Positions 46,019 to 54,067 of a stretch of DNA of 64,000 bases are shown here, one piece after another; the stretch's first letter is position 1; each line of letters starts with the position of its first letter. The position numbers and the translations under genes were made by a program. The DNA is from Desulfosporosinus youngiae DSM 17734 (GTDB lineage: Bacteria; Bacillota; Desulfitobacteriia; Desulfitobacteriales; Desulfitobacteriaceae), in NCBI RefSeq assembly GCF_000244895.1, contig NZ_CM001441.1, positions 1,632,226-1,696,225 of the forward strand, given 5' to 3'. Below the pieces are notes generated by a model. It was not told where the DNA came from. It was given only the letters and a program-made list of their open reading frames with translations, and ran no database searches.

Positions 46019-47362
46019 GTGAGCGAGATTAATATGAAAGAGATCAGCGCTAAGGTTCTGGAAGCTGGGGTTGTGGGCGCAGGCGGAGCAGGATTTCCGA
46101 CTCATGTAAAACTCTCGGCTCAAGCAGAGATTGTCATCGTCAATGCGGCAGAATGTGAGCCATTGCTGAAAACAGACCAACAACTGATAGCTCAAAGCCC
46201 GGAGCTTCTCCTTAAAGGATTGACTCTGGCCATGGAGTCCACCGGGGCACAGAAAGGGATTATCGCTGTCAAAGCAAAATACAAGAAAGCGATAGCGGCT
46301 TTAGAGCCCTTAATCACCAACAGGGATAATCTGGAGATTGTCCTTATACCGGATATCTATCCCGCCGGAGACGAAGTTATCACTATCTGGTTAACCACCG
46401 GAACGAGGGTCCCTCCAGGCGGAATTCCATTAAACATCGGAGTTGTTGTTAATAACGTACAGACTCTGATCAATGTGGCAAAGGCTATGGATGGAACCCC
46501 CGTCACGACCCGGACTCTAACCGTCACTGGAGCCGTCGAAAATCCTGTCACCGTCACAGTACCCATCGGAACATCACTGCAGGAGGTTCTTGAATTGGCT
46601 GAAGTCGGAAGCGGGGACCTGGCTTTTATTCAGGGGGGACCGATGATGGGGACTCTGATCACCGATCTGTCGGCCCCGGTGACTAAAACCACAGGAGGAC
46701 TGATAGCTCTCCCCAAAGATCATATGCTTATCCAACGCAAACTCAGGACTATCGAAAGCATTTTACGGATTGCCAAAACCGTCTGCGAACAGTGCAGTTT
46801 CTGTACCGAGCTCTGTCCCAGACACATCATAGGGCATGAACTATCCCCGCATCGGCTGATTCGAGCGGTAAATTATAAAAACCTTGGAGATCCCTCTTTG
46901 ATAACCAGCGTTCTGAGCTGTTCCGAATGTGGTGTGTGTGAGGCCTATGCTTGTCCGGTGGGAATCTCGCCGCTGAGAGTGAATATGGCCTTAAAAGCGG
47001 AGCTTCGTTCCAAGGGCATTAAATATCAGGGTCAACTAGGGCAAGAAGATCCGCTGGCCAAAAACCGCTTAATCCCGTCGTCACGGTTAATAGACCGCTT
47101 GAGACTCCGGCCATGGTACAAAGAAGCCCCCTTATCCTTAGACGTATATGAACCGGACGAAGTCACTCTAAAGCTCCATCAGCACATTGGCGCCCCCTCA
47201 GCTCCCCTGGTCAAAGTTGGAGACGTCGTTCGCCTTGGGCAGCTGATCGGGGAAATCCCTGAAGGAGGACTGGGGGCAAAGGTCCATGCCAGTATCGAGG
47301 GAACCGTGGTTCAATTGACTCCTCAAACCATAAGGATACGAAAAGGTGGTGCAGCCAAATGA
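46019..47362 (+). CDS. pduS: PduS-like cobalamin reductase / RnfC-like iron-sulfur flavoprotein
   Basis: 447 residues. The N-terminal glycine-rich GAGGAGFPTHVKLSAQAEIV and the SLBB-like region match RnfC/NuoF-type proteins. Two [4Fe-4S] motifs, CEQCSFCTELCP and CSECGVCEAYACP, lie near residues 258-315. PduS reduces cob(III)alamin and may regenerate NAD within the shell. Presence in a eut locus is unusual for enterobacteria but known in clostridial-type loci. GTG start at 46019; an ATG five codons later is possible. Confidence 0.9.
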   Translation: MSEINMKEISAKVLEAGVVGAGGAGFPTHVKLSAQAEIVIVNAAECEPLLKTDQQLIAQSPELLLKGLTLAMESTGAQKGIIAVKAKYKKAIAALEPLITNRDNLEIVLIPDIYPAGDEVITIWLTTGTRVPPGGIPLNIGVVVNNVQTLINVAKAMDGTPVTTRTLTVTGAVENPVTVTVPIGTSLQEVLELAEVGSGDLAFIQGGPMMGTLITDLSAPVTKTTGGLIALPKDHMLIQRKLRTIESILRIAKTVCEQCSFCTELCPRHIIGHELSPHRLIRAVNYKNLGDPSLITSVLSCSECGVCEAYACPVGISPLRVNMALKAELRSKGIKYQGQLGQEDPLAKNRLIPSSRLIDRLRLRPWYKEAPLSLDVYEPDEVTLKLHQHIGAPSAPLVKVGDVVRLGQLIGEIPEGGLGAKVHASIEGTVVQLTPQTIRIRKGGAAK

Positions 47363-47907
47363 TCCATGCCATAGGGCTGGTCGAATTCACAAGTATCGCC
47401 CAAGGAATTGAATGCGCCGATATCATGACCAAGACAGCCGACGTGACTATTTTGGCAGCGAAAACCATCTGTCCCGGCAAATATATCGTCTTGGTGAGCG
47501 GAGATGTATCGGGAGTACAGCAATCTGTTGATGCCGGCATCGACATAGGAGCGGAGACCGTGGTGGATTCCTTCGTGATTCCCAATGTTCATCCCTCCAT
47601 ATTACCTGCTATCAGTCGGGCCAACACCTTAAACGATATCAAAGCCTTAGGGATTATCGAAACGTTTAGCGTTGCTTCCCTAATTGAAGCCGCAGATGCC
47701 GCCCTAAAAGCGGGAGATGTCGAGCCCGTGCTTATTCATTTGGCCTTTGGCATTGGCGGCAAGAGCTACACCCTTCTCACCGGAGAAGTAGCCTCCGTGA
47801 AAGCGGCGGTAGAAGAAGGAAGTGCCATTGCCGGCAAAAAGGGACTCCTCATCCGCCAGGTGATCATCCCCAGACCCTCCAGGCAGCTTATTGAAAGCCT
47901 GGTTTGA
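47359..47907 (+). CDS. pduT: PduT-like trimeric shell protein with a predicted Fe-S pore
   Basis: 182 residues, two tandem BMC domains (AIGLVEFTSIAQGIECADIM and ALGIIETFSVASLIEAADAA). Cys38 in KTICPGKYIVLVSG matches Cys38 of PduT, which binds a [4Fe-4S] cluster at the trimer pore. Together with PduS it suggests an electron path across the shell. It overlaps the pduS stop by four bases. Confidence 0.93.
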   Translation: MIHAIGLVEFTSIAQGIECADIMTKTADVTILAAKTICPGKYIVLVSGDVSGVQQSVDAGIDIGAETVVDSFVIPNVHPSILPAISRANTLNDIKALGIIETFSVASLIEAADAALKAGDVEPVLIHLAFGIGGKSYTLLTGEVASVKAAVEEGSAIAGKKGLLIRQVIIPRPSRQLIESLV

Positions 47908-48004
47908 TCAAAACGGGTACAAGGCATGAGGGTCGAAGTTCGAACGGAAAAATTAAGCAGCGAACCAGGAATCTCGAATCTCGAACTTTGATAAGGAGTG
48001 TATT

Positions 48005-48646
48005 ATGGGACGATTTATTTCGGCAGCCGTGCTGAGAGATTTGGCAAAATCAGATAAAAATATAGTTTTAGAAGAAGATAGTGTGCTGACTCCCTCTGCT
48101 AAAGATCTGGCCAAAGAGTTAGGTCTTACAATTATCAAAGGGAGGCAGGAAATCATCGGCCGGAGTGTAAGCGCACAGAAACAGAAAGAGGTTACTCAAA
48201 AACCTGTAAAATCTGAACCGGTTATCCTAAAGGATGACCTTAAAGCAGCGGTGCAAAAGATTCTTGGAGAGGTTCTCAAGCCGGCTTGTGAAAACCCCAA
48301 AGCGACTCATGTTAAGGGAGAAACCATAGTCGTGCAGCCCTTTCCGGAAGCTCCTCCCGGTCAAAAAGTCGGACTCCTTGATGTGATTGACTCACGAGTA
48401 GGTAACCTGGCATGTGGGTTTATGACGTTTGACCACTCAAGATTGCCTTGGTTTTTAAACTATGATGAAGTGGATTACATTATTGAAGGAGATTTTGTCC
48501 TTGAAGTTGAGGGTAATGTATTCCACGCCAAAGCAGGAGATGTGGTCTATATCCCGAAGGGAAGCCAAGTCGTCTTCTCTTCTCCAACGTTTTGCAAAGT
48601 TTTTTATGCTACTTATCCAGCGAACTGGGCTGATTTTTGCGAATAA
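48005..48646 (+). CDS. eutQ: Ethanolamine utilisation protein EutQ
   Basis: 213 residues. The N-terminal TPSAKDLAKELGL module is followed by a variable linker and a C-terminal cupin (…TFDHSRLPWFLNYDEVDYII…, GDVVYIPKGSQVVFSSP). EutQ has been reported to act as an acetate kinase-like enzyme in Salmonella, so it may turn acetyl-phosphate into acetate and ATP here, since no acetate kinase gene is in the locus. Ribosome site AAGGAG. Confidence 0.9.
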   Translation: MGRFISAAVLRDLAKSDKNIVLEEDSVLTPSAKDLAKELGLTIIKGRQEIIGRSVSAQKQKEVTQKPVKSEPVILKDDLKAAVQKILGEVLKPACENPKATHVKGETIVVQPFPEAPPGQKVGLLDVIDSRVGNLACGFMTFDHSRLPWFLNYDEVDYIIEGDFVLEVEGNVFHAKAGDVVYIPKGSQVVFSSPTFCKVFYATYPANWADFCE

Positions 48647-48674
48647 GGACATTATGTCAGATCGGAGATAAGAG

Positions 48675-50039
48675 ATGATTTTAAAAGCAAAAGTTTATAA
48701 TAAAATTTTTGCCTTTCAAAACCTCAAAGAAGTTTTAGCTAAGGCCAATGAAGAGAAGTCCGGAGATGAACTGGTCGGGATTGCCGCGAAATCGGCTTCC
48801 GAGCGGGTAGCTGCTAAGTTGGTCCTGAGTAACCTTACCCTTGAGGATATTTACAATAATCCGGTTATTCCCTATGAAGAGGATGAAGTCACCCGAGCGA
48901 TCTACGACGGCCTTAATTTAAGAATCTATCAAGAGATTAAAGGCTGGACGGTCGGGTATTTGCGCGAGCATATCCTGGATTATAAGACCACGGGAGAAAA
49001 GCTGGCTCATATTAGCCGGGGACTAACCAGTGAAATGATTGCTGCGGTGGTCAAGCTGATGTCCACGATGGACCTGGTTTTTGGGGCGAAGAAGATGCGT
49101 GTTCAGTCACACTGCAATACCACTCTTGGTATACCGGGAACTCTGGCTTTCCGGTGCCAGCCCAATCACCCTACAGATAGCGTTGAAGGGATGCTGGCTT
49201 CTCTTAAAGAGGGATTGTCTTATGGTTCCGGAGATGCAGTCATCGGGATCAATCCGGTGGAAGATAATGTAGAGACAGTCAGCCGCCTCCTGGATACAGT
49301 AAAGAATTTCATGATCAAATGGGAAATCCCGACTCAAAACTGCGTTTTAGCCCATGTAACTACACAAATGAAAGCCATTGAAAAAGGCGCTCCTGTTGAT
49401 CTGGTTTTCCAAAGTATTGCCGGAACTCAAAAGGCAAACGATGCTTTTGGAGTTAACAAAGCCATACTTGATGAAGCCTTTGCTTTAGCACAGCGCCAAG
49501 GTACTGCCACAGGGCCTAATCTGATGTACTTTGAGACAGGTCAGGGTTCGGAGGTCTCTCTCGACGCTCATCTCGGTGTCGATATGGTGACCTTAGAAGC
49601 AAGAACTTACGGCTATGCACGCGGGTATCGCCCTTTTATGACGAACAATGTTTCAGGGTTTATCGGACCGGAGACCATCTATTCCGGGCGGGAAGTAATC
49701 AGGGCAGATTTGGAGGATCTATTCATGGGTAAGCTGCATAATTTACCCATGGGAAATGCACCTTGTTATACTAACCATATGAAAGCGGACCAGAATGATC
49801 AGGAAATGGGAACCCTTCTCTGCGCCATGGCAGGTTCGAACTTCTTCATGGGAGTTCCAGGCGGTGACGATGTTATGTTAAGTTATCAGGATACCAGTTT
49901 TCATGATGATGCAACGACACGGGAAATTTTAGGTTTACGACCCCTTCCTGAGTTTGAGCAATGGTTGGAAAAGATGGGGATTTTAGAAGACGGTCACTTG
50001 ACAGAGAGAGCCGGAGACCCATCCATTTTTGATAAATAG
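48675..50039 (+). CDS. eutB: Ethanolamine ammonia-lyase, large subunit
   Basis: 454 residues, the normal EutB length. VFGAKKMRVQSHCNTTLGIPGTL-type and FETGQGSEVSLDAHLGVDM segments are family hallmarks, as is YTNHMKADQNDQEMGTLL. It is the catalytic TIM-barrel subunit that uses adenosylcobalamin to split ethanolamine into acetaldehyde and ammonia. It is followed by eutC after 13 bases. Confidence 0.97.
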   Translation: MILKAKVYNKIFAFQNLKEVLAKANEEKSGDELVGIAAKSASERVAAKLVLSNLTLEDIYNNPVIPYEEDEVTRAIYDGLNLRIYQEIKGWTVGYLREHILDYKTTGEKLAHISRGLTSEMIAAVVKLMSTMDLVFGAKKMRVQSHCNTTLGIPGTLAFRCQPNHPTDSVEGMLASLKEGLSYGSGDAVIGINPVEDNVETVSRLLDTVKNFMIKWEIPTQNCVLAHVTTQMKAIEKGAPVDLVFQSIAGTQKANDAFGVNKAILDEAFALAQRQGTATGPNLMYFETGQGSEVSLDAHLGVDMVTLEARTYGYARGYRPFMTNNVSGFIGPETIYSGREVIRADLEDLFMGKLHNLPMGNAPCYTNHMKADQNDQEMGTLLCAMAGSNFFMGVPGGDDVMLSYQDTSFHDDATTREILGLRPLPEFEQWLEKMGILEDGHLTERAGDPSIFDK

Positions 50040-50052
50040 GGAGGAAATCGAG

Positions 50053-50961
50053 GTGGCGGCTGCAAATAAGGAAGTTGAGAGAGTTATTATCCAAAGTGTT
50101 ATGGAAGAACTGGCCAGGAAAGGGCTGCTGTCCCAAAAGGGAAAAGACCATATGATGTCGGCGGCGATGATGGATACACCTATAGTTCCTCTCCCGGAGT
50201 CCGAGAAAATGGTTTCGTTGCCTCCACTTGAAGAAATGCAGATTTCTAACCCTTTTAATGCCGATGCGGTTAGGGCCATGAAAAAGCTGACTCCGGCCCG
50301 GATCGGGGTTGGCAGAGCCGGTGCCCGCCCTAAAACCATGTCATTGCTAAGGTTTTTGGCAGATCATGCTGTAGCACAAGATGCAGTATTCCTGGATGTT
50401 TCCGAAGAATTCCTCCAACGGATGAGTTTGATGTCTGTTCAAAGTGCTGCTGCCAATAAAAATGAATTTCTGCAAAGACCGGAGCTAGGGAGGCGTTTAT
50501 CGGCGGAAGCAATAAAAACAATTTCAGAGAAGTGTGAAAAGAATGTTCAAGTTCAGATTCTGATCGTCGACGGGCTAAGTTCAAATGCCATTGAGGCCAA
50601 TATTCCTGATTTATTACCTGCTTTGCTGCAGGGACTAAAATCTGCAGGAATTAAAGTAGGCACTCCTTTTTTCGTGAGGAACGGAAGAGTCTGGATACAG
50701 GATCATGTAGCCTCTATCGTTAATTCGGATGTTATTATTTCCTTGATAGGAGAGCGTCCGGGACTGGGAACTGCGGAGAGTCTCAGCGCTTACGTGATTT
50801 ATCAGCCGGATAATCAGACTGTGGAGGCTGATCGTACAGTGATCTCCAATATCCACAAAGGCGGAATCCCTCCAGCTGAAGCCGGTGCCCATCTCACAGA
50901 TGTTATTAAACAAATTCTTGATGCTAAAGCAAGTGGTGTTAAGCTGAACCAGCAAAAATAG
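50053..50961 (+). CDS. eutC: Ethanolamine ammonia-lyase, small subunit
   Basis: 302 residues. TPARIGVGRAGARPKTMSLLRF, VQSAAANKNEFLQRPELGRR and VISLIGERPGLGTAESLSAY are EutC hallmarks; the last part contacts the cobalamin. The N-terminal 70 residues are a predicted helical extension that targets the enzyme to the shell in homologues. The start is GTG 50053, 8 bases after AGGGAGG, rather than the upstream ATT/ATG-like alternatives within eutB. Confidence 0.95.
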   Translation: MAAANKEVERVIIQSVMEELARKGLLSQKGKDHMMSAAMMDTPIVPLPESEKMVSLPPLEEMQISNPFNADAVRAMKKLTPARIGVGRAGARPKTMSLLRFLADHAVAQDAVFLDVSEEFLQRMSLMSVQSAAANKNEFLQRPELGRRLSAEAIKTISEKCEKNVQVQILIVDGLSSNAIEANIPDLLPALLQGLKSAGIKVGTPFFVRNGRVWIQDHVASIVNSDVIISLIGERPGLGTAESLSAYVIYQPDNQTVEADRTVISNIHKGGIPPAEAGAHLTDVIKQILDAKASGVKLNQQK

Positions 50962-50974
50962 GGGCGGTGATAAA

Positions 50975-52432
50975 ATGCCCGAATCGACGAATCAAAGGAT
51001 CACGAGCGTGGGCATTGATATTGGAACCACAACGACCCAACTGGTGATCAGCCAATTAACCATTGAAAATACCGCCTCCGGAACCTTAGTTCCTCGTGTG
51101 GAAATCACGGATAAAGAGGTGATCCATCGCAGCGGGATTTATTTTACGCCTCTTATAGACCGGGACTTAATTAATGCGGTTGAGGTCTCGAAGATTGTGG
51201 AAACTGAATATCAGGCTGCAGGGCTGACTCCTGAGATGATTGACACAGGTGCCGTGATCATTACGGGAGAAACGGCAAAGAAAGAAAACGCTAAAGCAAT
51301 TATTGATGCTTTGGCCGGATTTGCAGGTGACTTCGTCGTGGCCACTGCCGGCGCCAATTTGGAGGCGATTTTTGCAGGTAAAGGATCAGGGGCTGCCTTA
51401 TATTCAGCCCGGAGGCACCAAGTTGTTGTCAATATCGACGTGGGCGGCGGAACATCTAACTATGCTGTCTTTCATGAGGGCAAGGCCATCGATTCTTCTT
51501 GTATTAATGTCGGCGGACACTTAATAGAGTTTGAACGGAACGGGGACCGGATCACTTACATTTCCGAACCGGCAAAAATTGCTTTACACGCTACAGGACA
51601 AAGGCTTCAGGTCGGAGAGCGGGTAACTCTTCCTCAGCTTCGTCCCATTGTCAAAGCGATGGCTTCATGTGTTGCAGAGGTACTTAAGACTTCTGTGCAC
51701 TCTGGATTAACGAACGAACTTCTCATGACACCTCCTTTACGGTTAGAACACCCGATTGGAAAAGTGATGATTTCCGGCGGGGTAGCAGACTATGTTTATG
51801 CTTTAACCGGACCGGCAACCATGGCTGAAGTGACTGCTTTTGGAGATTTTGGACCGCTTTTGGGATGGGAGCTTAAAGTGAACTTGGAGGCATCCGGTTT
51901 TGTCTTAGAAAAGCCAGATGAGACAGTGCGAGCAACCGTCATCGGAACTGGGACTCAGTCCGTCAATCTGAGCGGCAGCACTATTCATCTTCAGGAAACT
52001 AGATTGCCGCTGCGCAATGTGATGGTTATTTTCCCTTTTACATCGGCGATTCCCGAAACGCCGCAGGAGATTGCCGAAGTTGTCAAAAAGGTTATCCTTG
52101 GACTTCAAGTGGAACACTCTGAGGAAATTGTGGCTATTGCCTTGAAAGGACCCCGAACGATGTCCTTTACAGATATCAATAGTTTGGCTCAAGGATTACT
52201 TTTGGGGCTGGAAGACTATTTATATAGAGATAAACCTCTCATTCTTGTAATCGAAGCAGATTGTGGAAAAGTCTTAGGACAGTGCATAAATGCTTCAGAC
52301 AATCGCCCCCTTGAATTGGTCTGTATAGATCAGCTCGAAGTAGAAAATTGTGATTTTATTGATATTGGAAAACCTCTTATGGGGGGAAGAGTTGTGCCGG
52401 TAGTCCTAAAGACGTTAGTCTTTAATCGTTAA
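50975..52432 (+). CDS. eutA: Ethanolamine ammonia-lyase reactivating factor
   Basis: 485 residues of the ASKHA fold. SVGIDIGTTTTQLVIS at the start, ITGETAKKENA, VVNIDVGGGTSNYAVF and MISGGVADYVYAL are typical EutA segments. It uses ATP to exchange damaged cobalamin in EutBC for adenosylcobalamin. It is the last gene of the operon; eutH (permease), eutJ, eutP and eutVW are absent. Confidence 0.95.
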   Translation: MPESTNQRITSVGIDIGTTTTQLVISQLTIENTASGTLVPRVEITDKEVIHRSGIYFTPLIDRDLINAVEVSKIVETEYQAAGLTPEMIDTGAVIITGETAKKENAKAIIDALAGFAGDFVVATAGANLEAIFAGKGSGAALYSARRHQVVVNIDVGGGTSNYAVFHEGKAIDSSCINVGGHLIEFERNGDRITYISEPAKIALHATGQRLQVGERVTLPQLRPIVKAMASCVAEVLKTSVHSGLTNELLMTPPLRLEHPIGKVMISGGVADYVYALTGPATMAEVTAFGDFGPLLGWELKVNLEASGFVLEKPDETVRATVIGTGTQSVNLSGSTIHLQETRLPLRNVMVIFPFTSAIPETPQEIAEVVKKVILGLQVEHSEEIVAIALKGPRTMSFTDINSLAQGLLLGLEDYLYRDKPLILVIEADCGKVLGQCINASDNRPLELVCIDQLEVENCDFIDIGKPLMGGRVVPVVLKTLVFNR

Positions 52433-52649
52433 ACTAATTAAATCATTACAATATAATATTATATTGACACTTCACAGTCGCTTTTATCGATTGGTTAAAT
52501 ATCTGATAAGAGGATTTTGGCTATATTTGACGAATACTATAGTTTTAGAAAGATCTAGAGTTGTAATTTGAGCTTACAAATGATGGAAGGTCATGTAATC
52601 TTTTTGAAGTTTCTAAGACGTTTTGAATAAAATCTAAATTAAGTCCTGT

Positions 52650-52698
52650 TGACTTGTTTAGAAGTCAGTAGTTGGAGGTGTAAGTCAAAATAGACTTA
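52650..52698. promoter_or_regulatory. Pair of AAGTCA-type dyads, candidate sigma-54 activator sites
   Basis: TGACTTGTTTAGAAGTCA has perfect 6-bp arms with a 6-bp gap; TAAGTCAAAATAGACTTA has perfect TAAGTC/GACTTA arms. Their centres are 31 bases apart, three helical turns. Position and tandem arrangement are typical of enhancer-binding-protein sites. Confidence 0.55.
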
Positions 52699-52807
52699 CA
52701 AGAGCATCACTTTCTTGAATAATAGAATTTATTCAAATATACTTGAAATTCCAGCGGTAAATCGACTGTTTTTAATGAATGATCAGCGGATTATTAGCTA
52801 AGATGTA

Positions 52808-52825
52808 TTGGCATCAAATTTGCAA
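52808..52825 (+). promoter_or_regulatory. Sigma-54 promoter of the C1 methyltransferase gene
   Basis: TTGGCATCAAATTTGCAA, GG at 52810-52811 and GC at 52822-52823. It is nearly the same as the distal pyl promoter. Predicted start near 52835, about 50 bases before the gene. Confidence 0.8.
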
Positions 52826-52885
52826 ATACTTATGAAATGATCGTTCTAAAATTATTATTAAGCCGAATATGAGGAGGAAAAAAAC

Positions 52886-53689
52886 ATGTTAGTTGTCGGA
52901 GAATTAATTAATGCAAGCCGCAAGGCGATTGGAGAAGCCATCAAGGCACAAGACGCTGAATATATCAAGCAGGTGGCTAAAGATGAATATGAAGCCGGTG
53001 CCCATTTTATTGATGTCAATGCAGGTGTTTTTGTCGGAAAGGAAGCGGAATACCTCCAATGGCTAGTGAAAAATGTACAAGAAGCCGTCGACGCACCTTG
53101 TTGTATCGACAGCCCGGATCCCAAGGCTATTGAGGCTGCTTTATCTGTGCACAAAGGCATCGCAATGATTAATTCCATATCCTTGGAAAAAGAGCGCTAT
53201 GATGCCTTGGTCCCTATTGTTGCAGGAACAGACTTAAAGGTTGTCGCGCTGTGTATGAGTGACGAGGGAATGCCGGAAACAATGGATGCACGGCTGAGAA
53301 TTGCCGAAAAACTAATTGATGGACTCGTTAAAAACAATGTGGCCCTTGAAAACATTTATGTTGATCCCTTGGTTCAGCCGGTCTCTACTAATAGTACCTT
53401 TGCTGTTGAATTTATTAATTCCGTAGAGGCCATCATGACTCGTTTTAAAGGAGTCCATACGATTTGTGGCCTGTCAAACGTATCCTATGGTCTTCCTGTC
53501 CGTAAATTCATGAACCATGCCTTTGCAATTATGGCGATTGGCAAAGGTCTGGATGCTCTCATTATCAACCCATTGGATAAGATGATGATGGCAAGTTTGG
53601 TTACTGCTGAGACATTGGCCGGAAGAGATGACTATTGTGTCAACTATCTCAAGGCTTATCGGAATAAGCAATTTGACTTCTTAGGCTGA
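52886..53689 (+). CDS. Methylcorrinoid/methyltetrahydrofolate methyltransferase (MtgA/AcsE-like, pterin-binding family)
   Basis: 267 residues of the dihydropteroate-synthase fold. VVGELINASRKAIGEAIKAQDA, GAHFIDVNAGVF, CIDSPDPKAIEAAL and TICGLSNVSYGLPVR are typical of enzymes that move a methyl group between a corrinoid protein and tetrahydrofolate. AcsE acts in the Wood-Ljungdahl pathway; MtgA-type enzymes act in glycine betaine or methylamine demethylation. The sigma-54 promoter and pyl linkage favour the demethylation role. Strong ribosome site GAGGAGG. It is transcribed alone and is followed by a terminator. Confidence 0.88.
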   Translation: MLVVGELINASRKAIGEAIKAQDAEYIKQVAKDEYEAGAHFIDVNAGVFVGKEAEYLQWLVKNVQEAVDAPCCIDSPDPKAIEAALSVHKGIAMINSISLEKERYDALVPIVAGTDLKVVALCMSDEGMPETMDARLRIAEKLIDGLVKNNVALENIYVDPLVQPVSTNSTFAVEFINSVEAIMTRFKGVHTICGLSNVSYGLPVRKFMNHAFAIMAIGKGLDALIINPLDKMMMASLVTAETLAGRDDYCVNYLKAYRNKQFDFLG

Positions 53690-54067
53690 TGAACCCGTTC
53701 GACGAGAGCAGAATATAATGTGTTCCATCCTGAAACAATACTTTAATTGAGCAAGTATTTATCTAAAATCCCCTTCTCTGATAAGAGTAGGGGATTTTAT
53801 ACAGCAAGTATCTTTAGTATCCCGGGTTGGGATTAACCCGGATTATCTTGTCAATACCCTGAAAAAACTTGCAGACTTTCTTGTTAAGGTACGAATAAGA
53901 AGGAAAAACATTAGTAAAGATCGAATATTCCTATAATGGGATAAAGTGTCTTTGTCCCATCGTTGCCTGAGTAGTAAAGTTAAACTAAGGACTAGATTTT
54001 AACTATCACGCAAAACTCAGTCTGTTTTATGGATAGCTTTTAGTAAAAATGTTGGCAGGAGGTAATC
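53690..54067 (+). other. Gap with terminator and possible promoter
   Basis: AAAATCCCC...GGGGATTTT at 53765-53798 ends the upstream gene. A second hairpin CCGGGTT/AACCCGG lies at about 53823-53842. A perfect TATAAT at 53932-53937 is the only promoter-like box for the gene at 54068; its -35 is weak. I recognise no riboswitch. Confidence 0.5.
53765..53798. terminator. Intrinsic terminator
   Basis: AAAATCCCC/GGGGATTTT with the inner stem CTCT-GATA-AGAG, followed by ATAC. The A/T-flanked stem would work in both directions. Confidence 0.8.

Larger units (their letters stand above)
52433..52885 (+). other. Regulatory gap between the eut locus and the C1 genes
   Basis: AT-rich, with no gene. It contains two clean dyads, TGACTTGTTTAGAAGTCA (52650-52667) and TAAGTCAAAATAGACTTA (52681-52698), about 110-160 bases upstream of a sigma-54 promoter at 52808. 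Confidence 0.6.
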
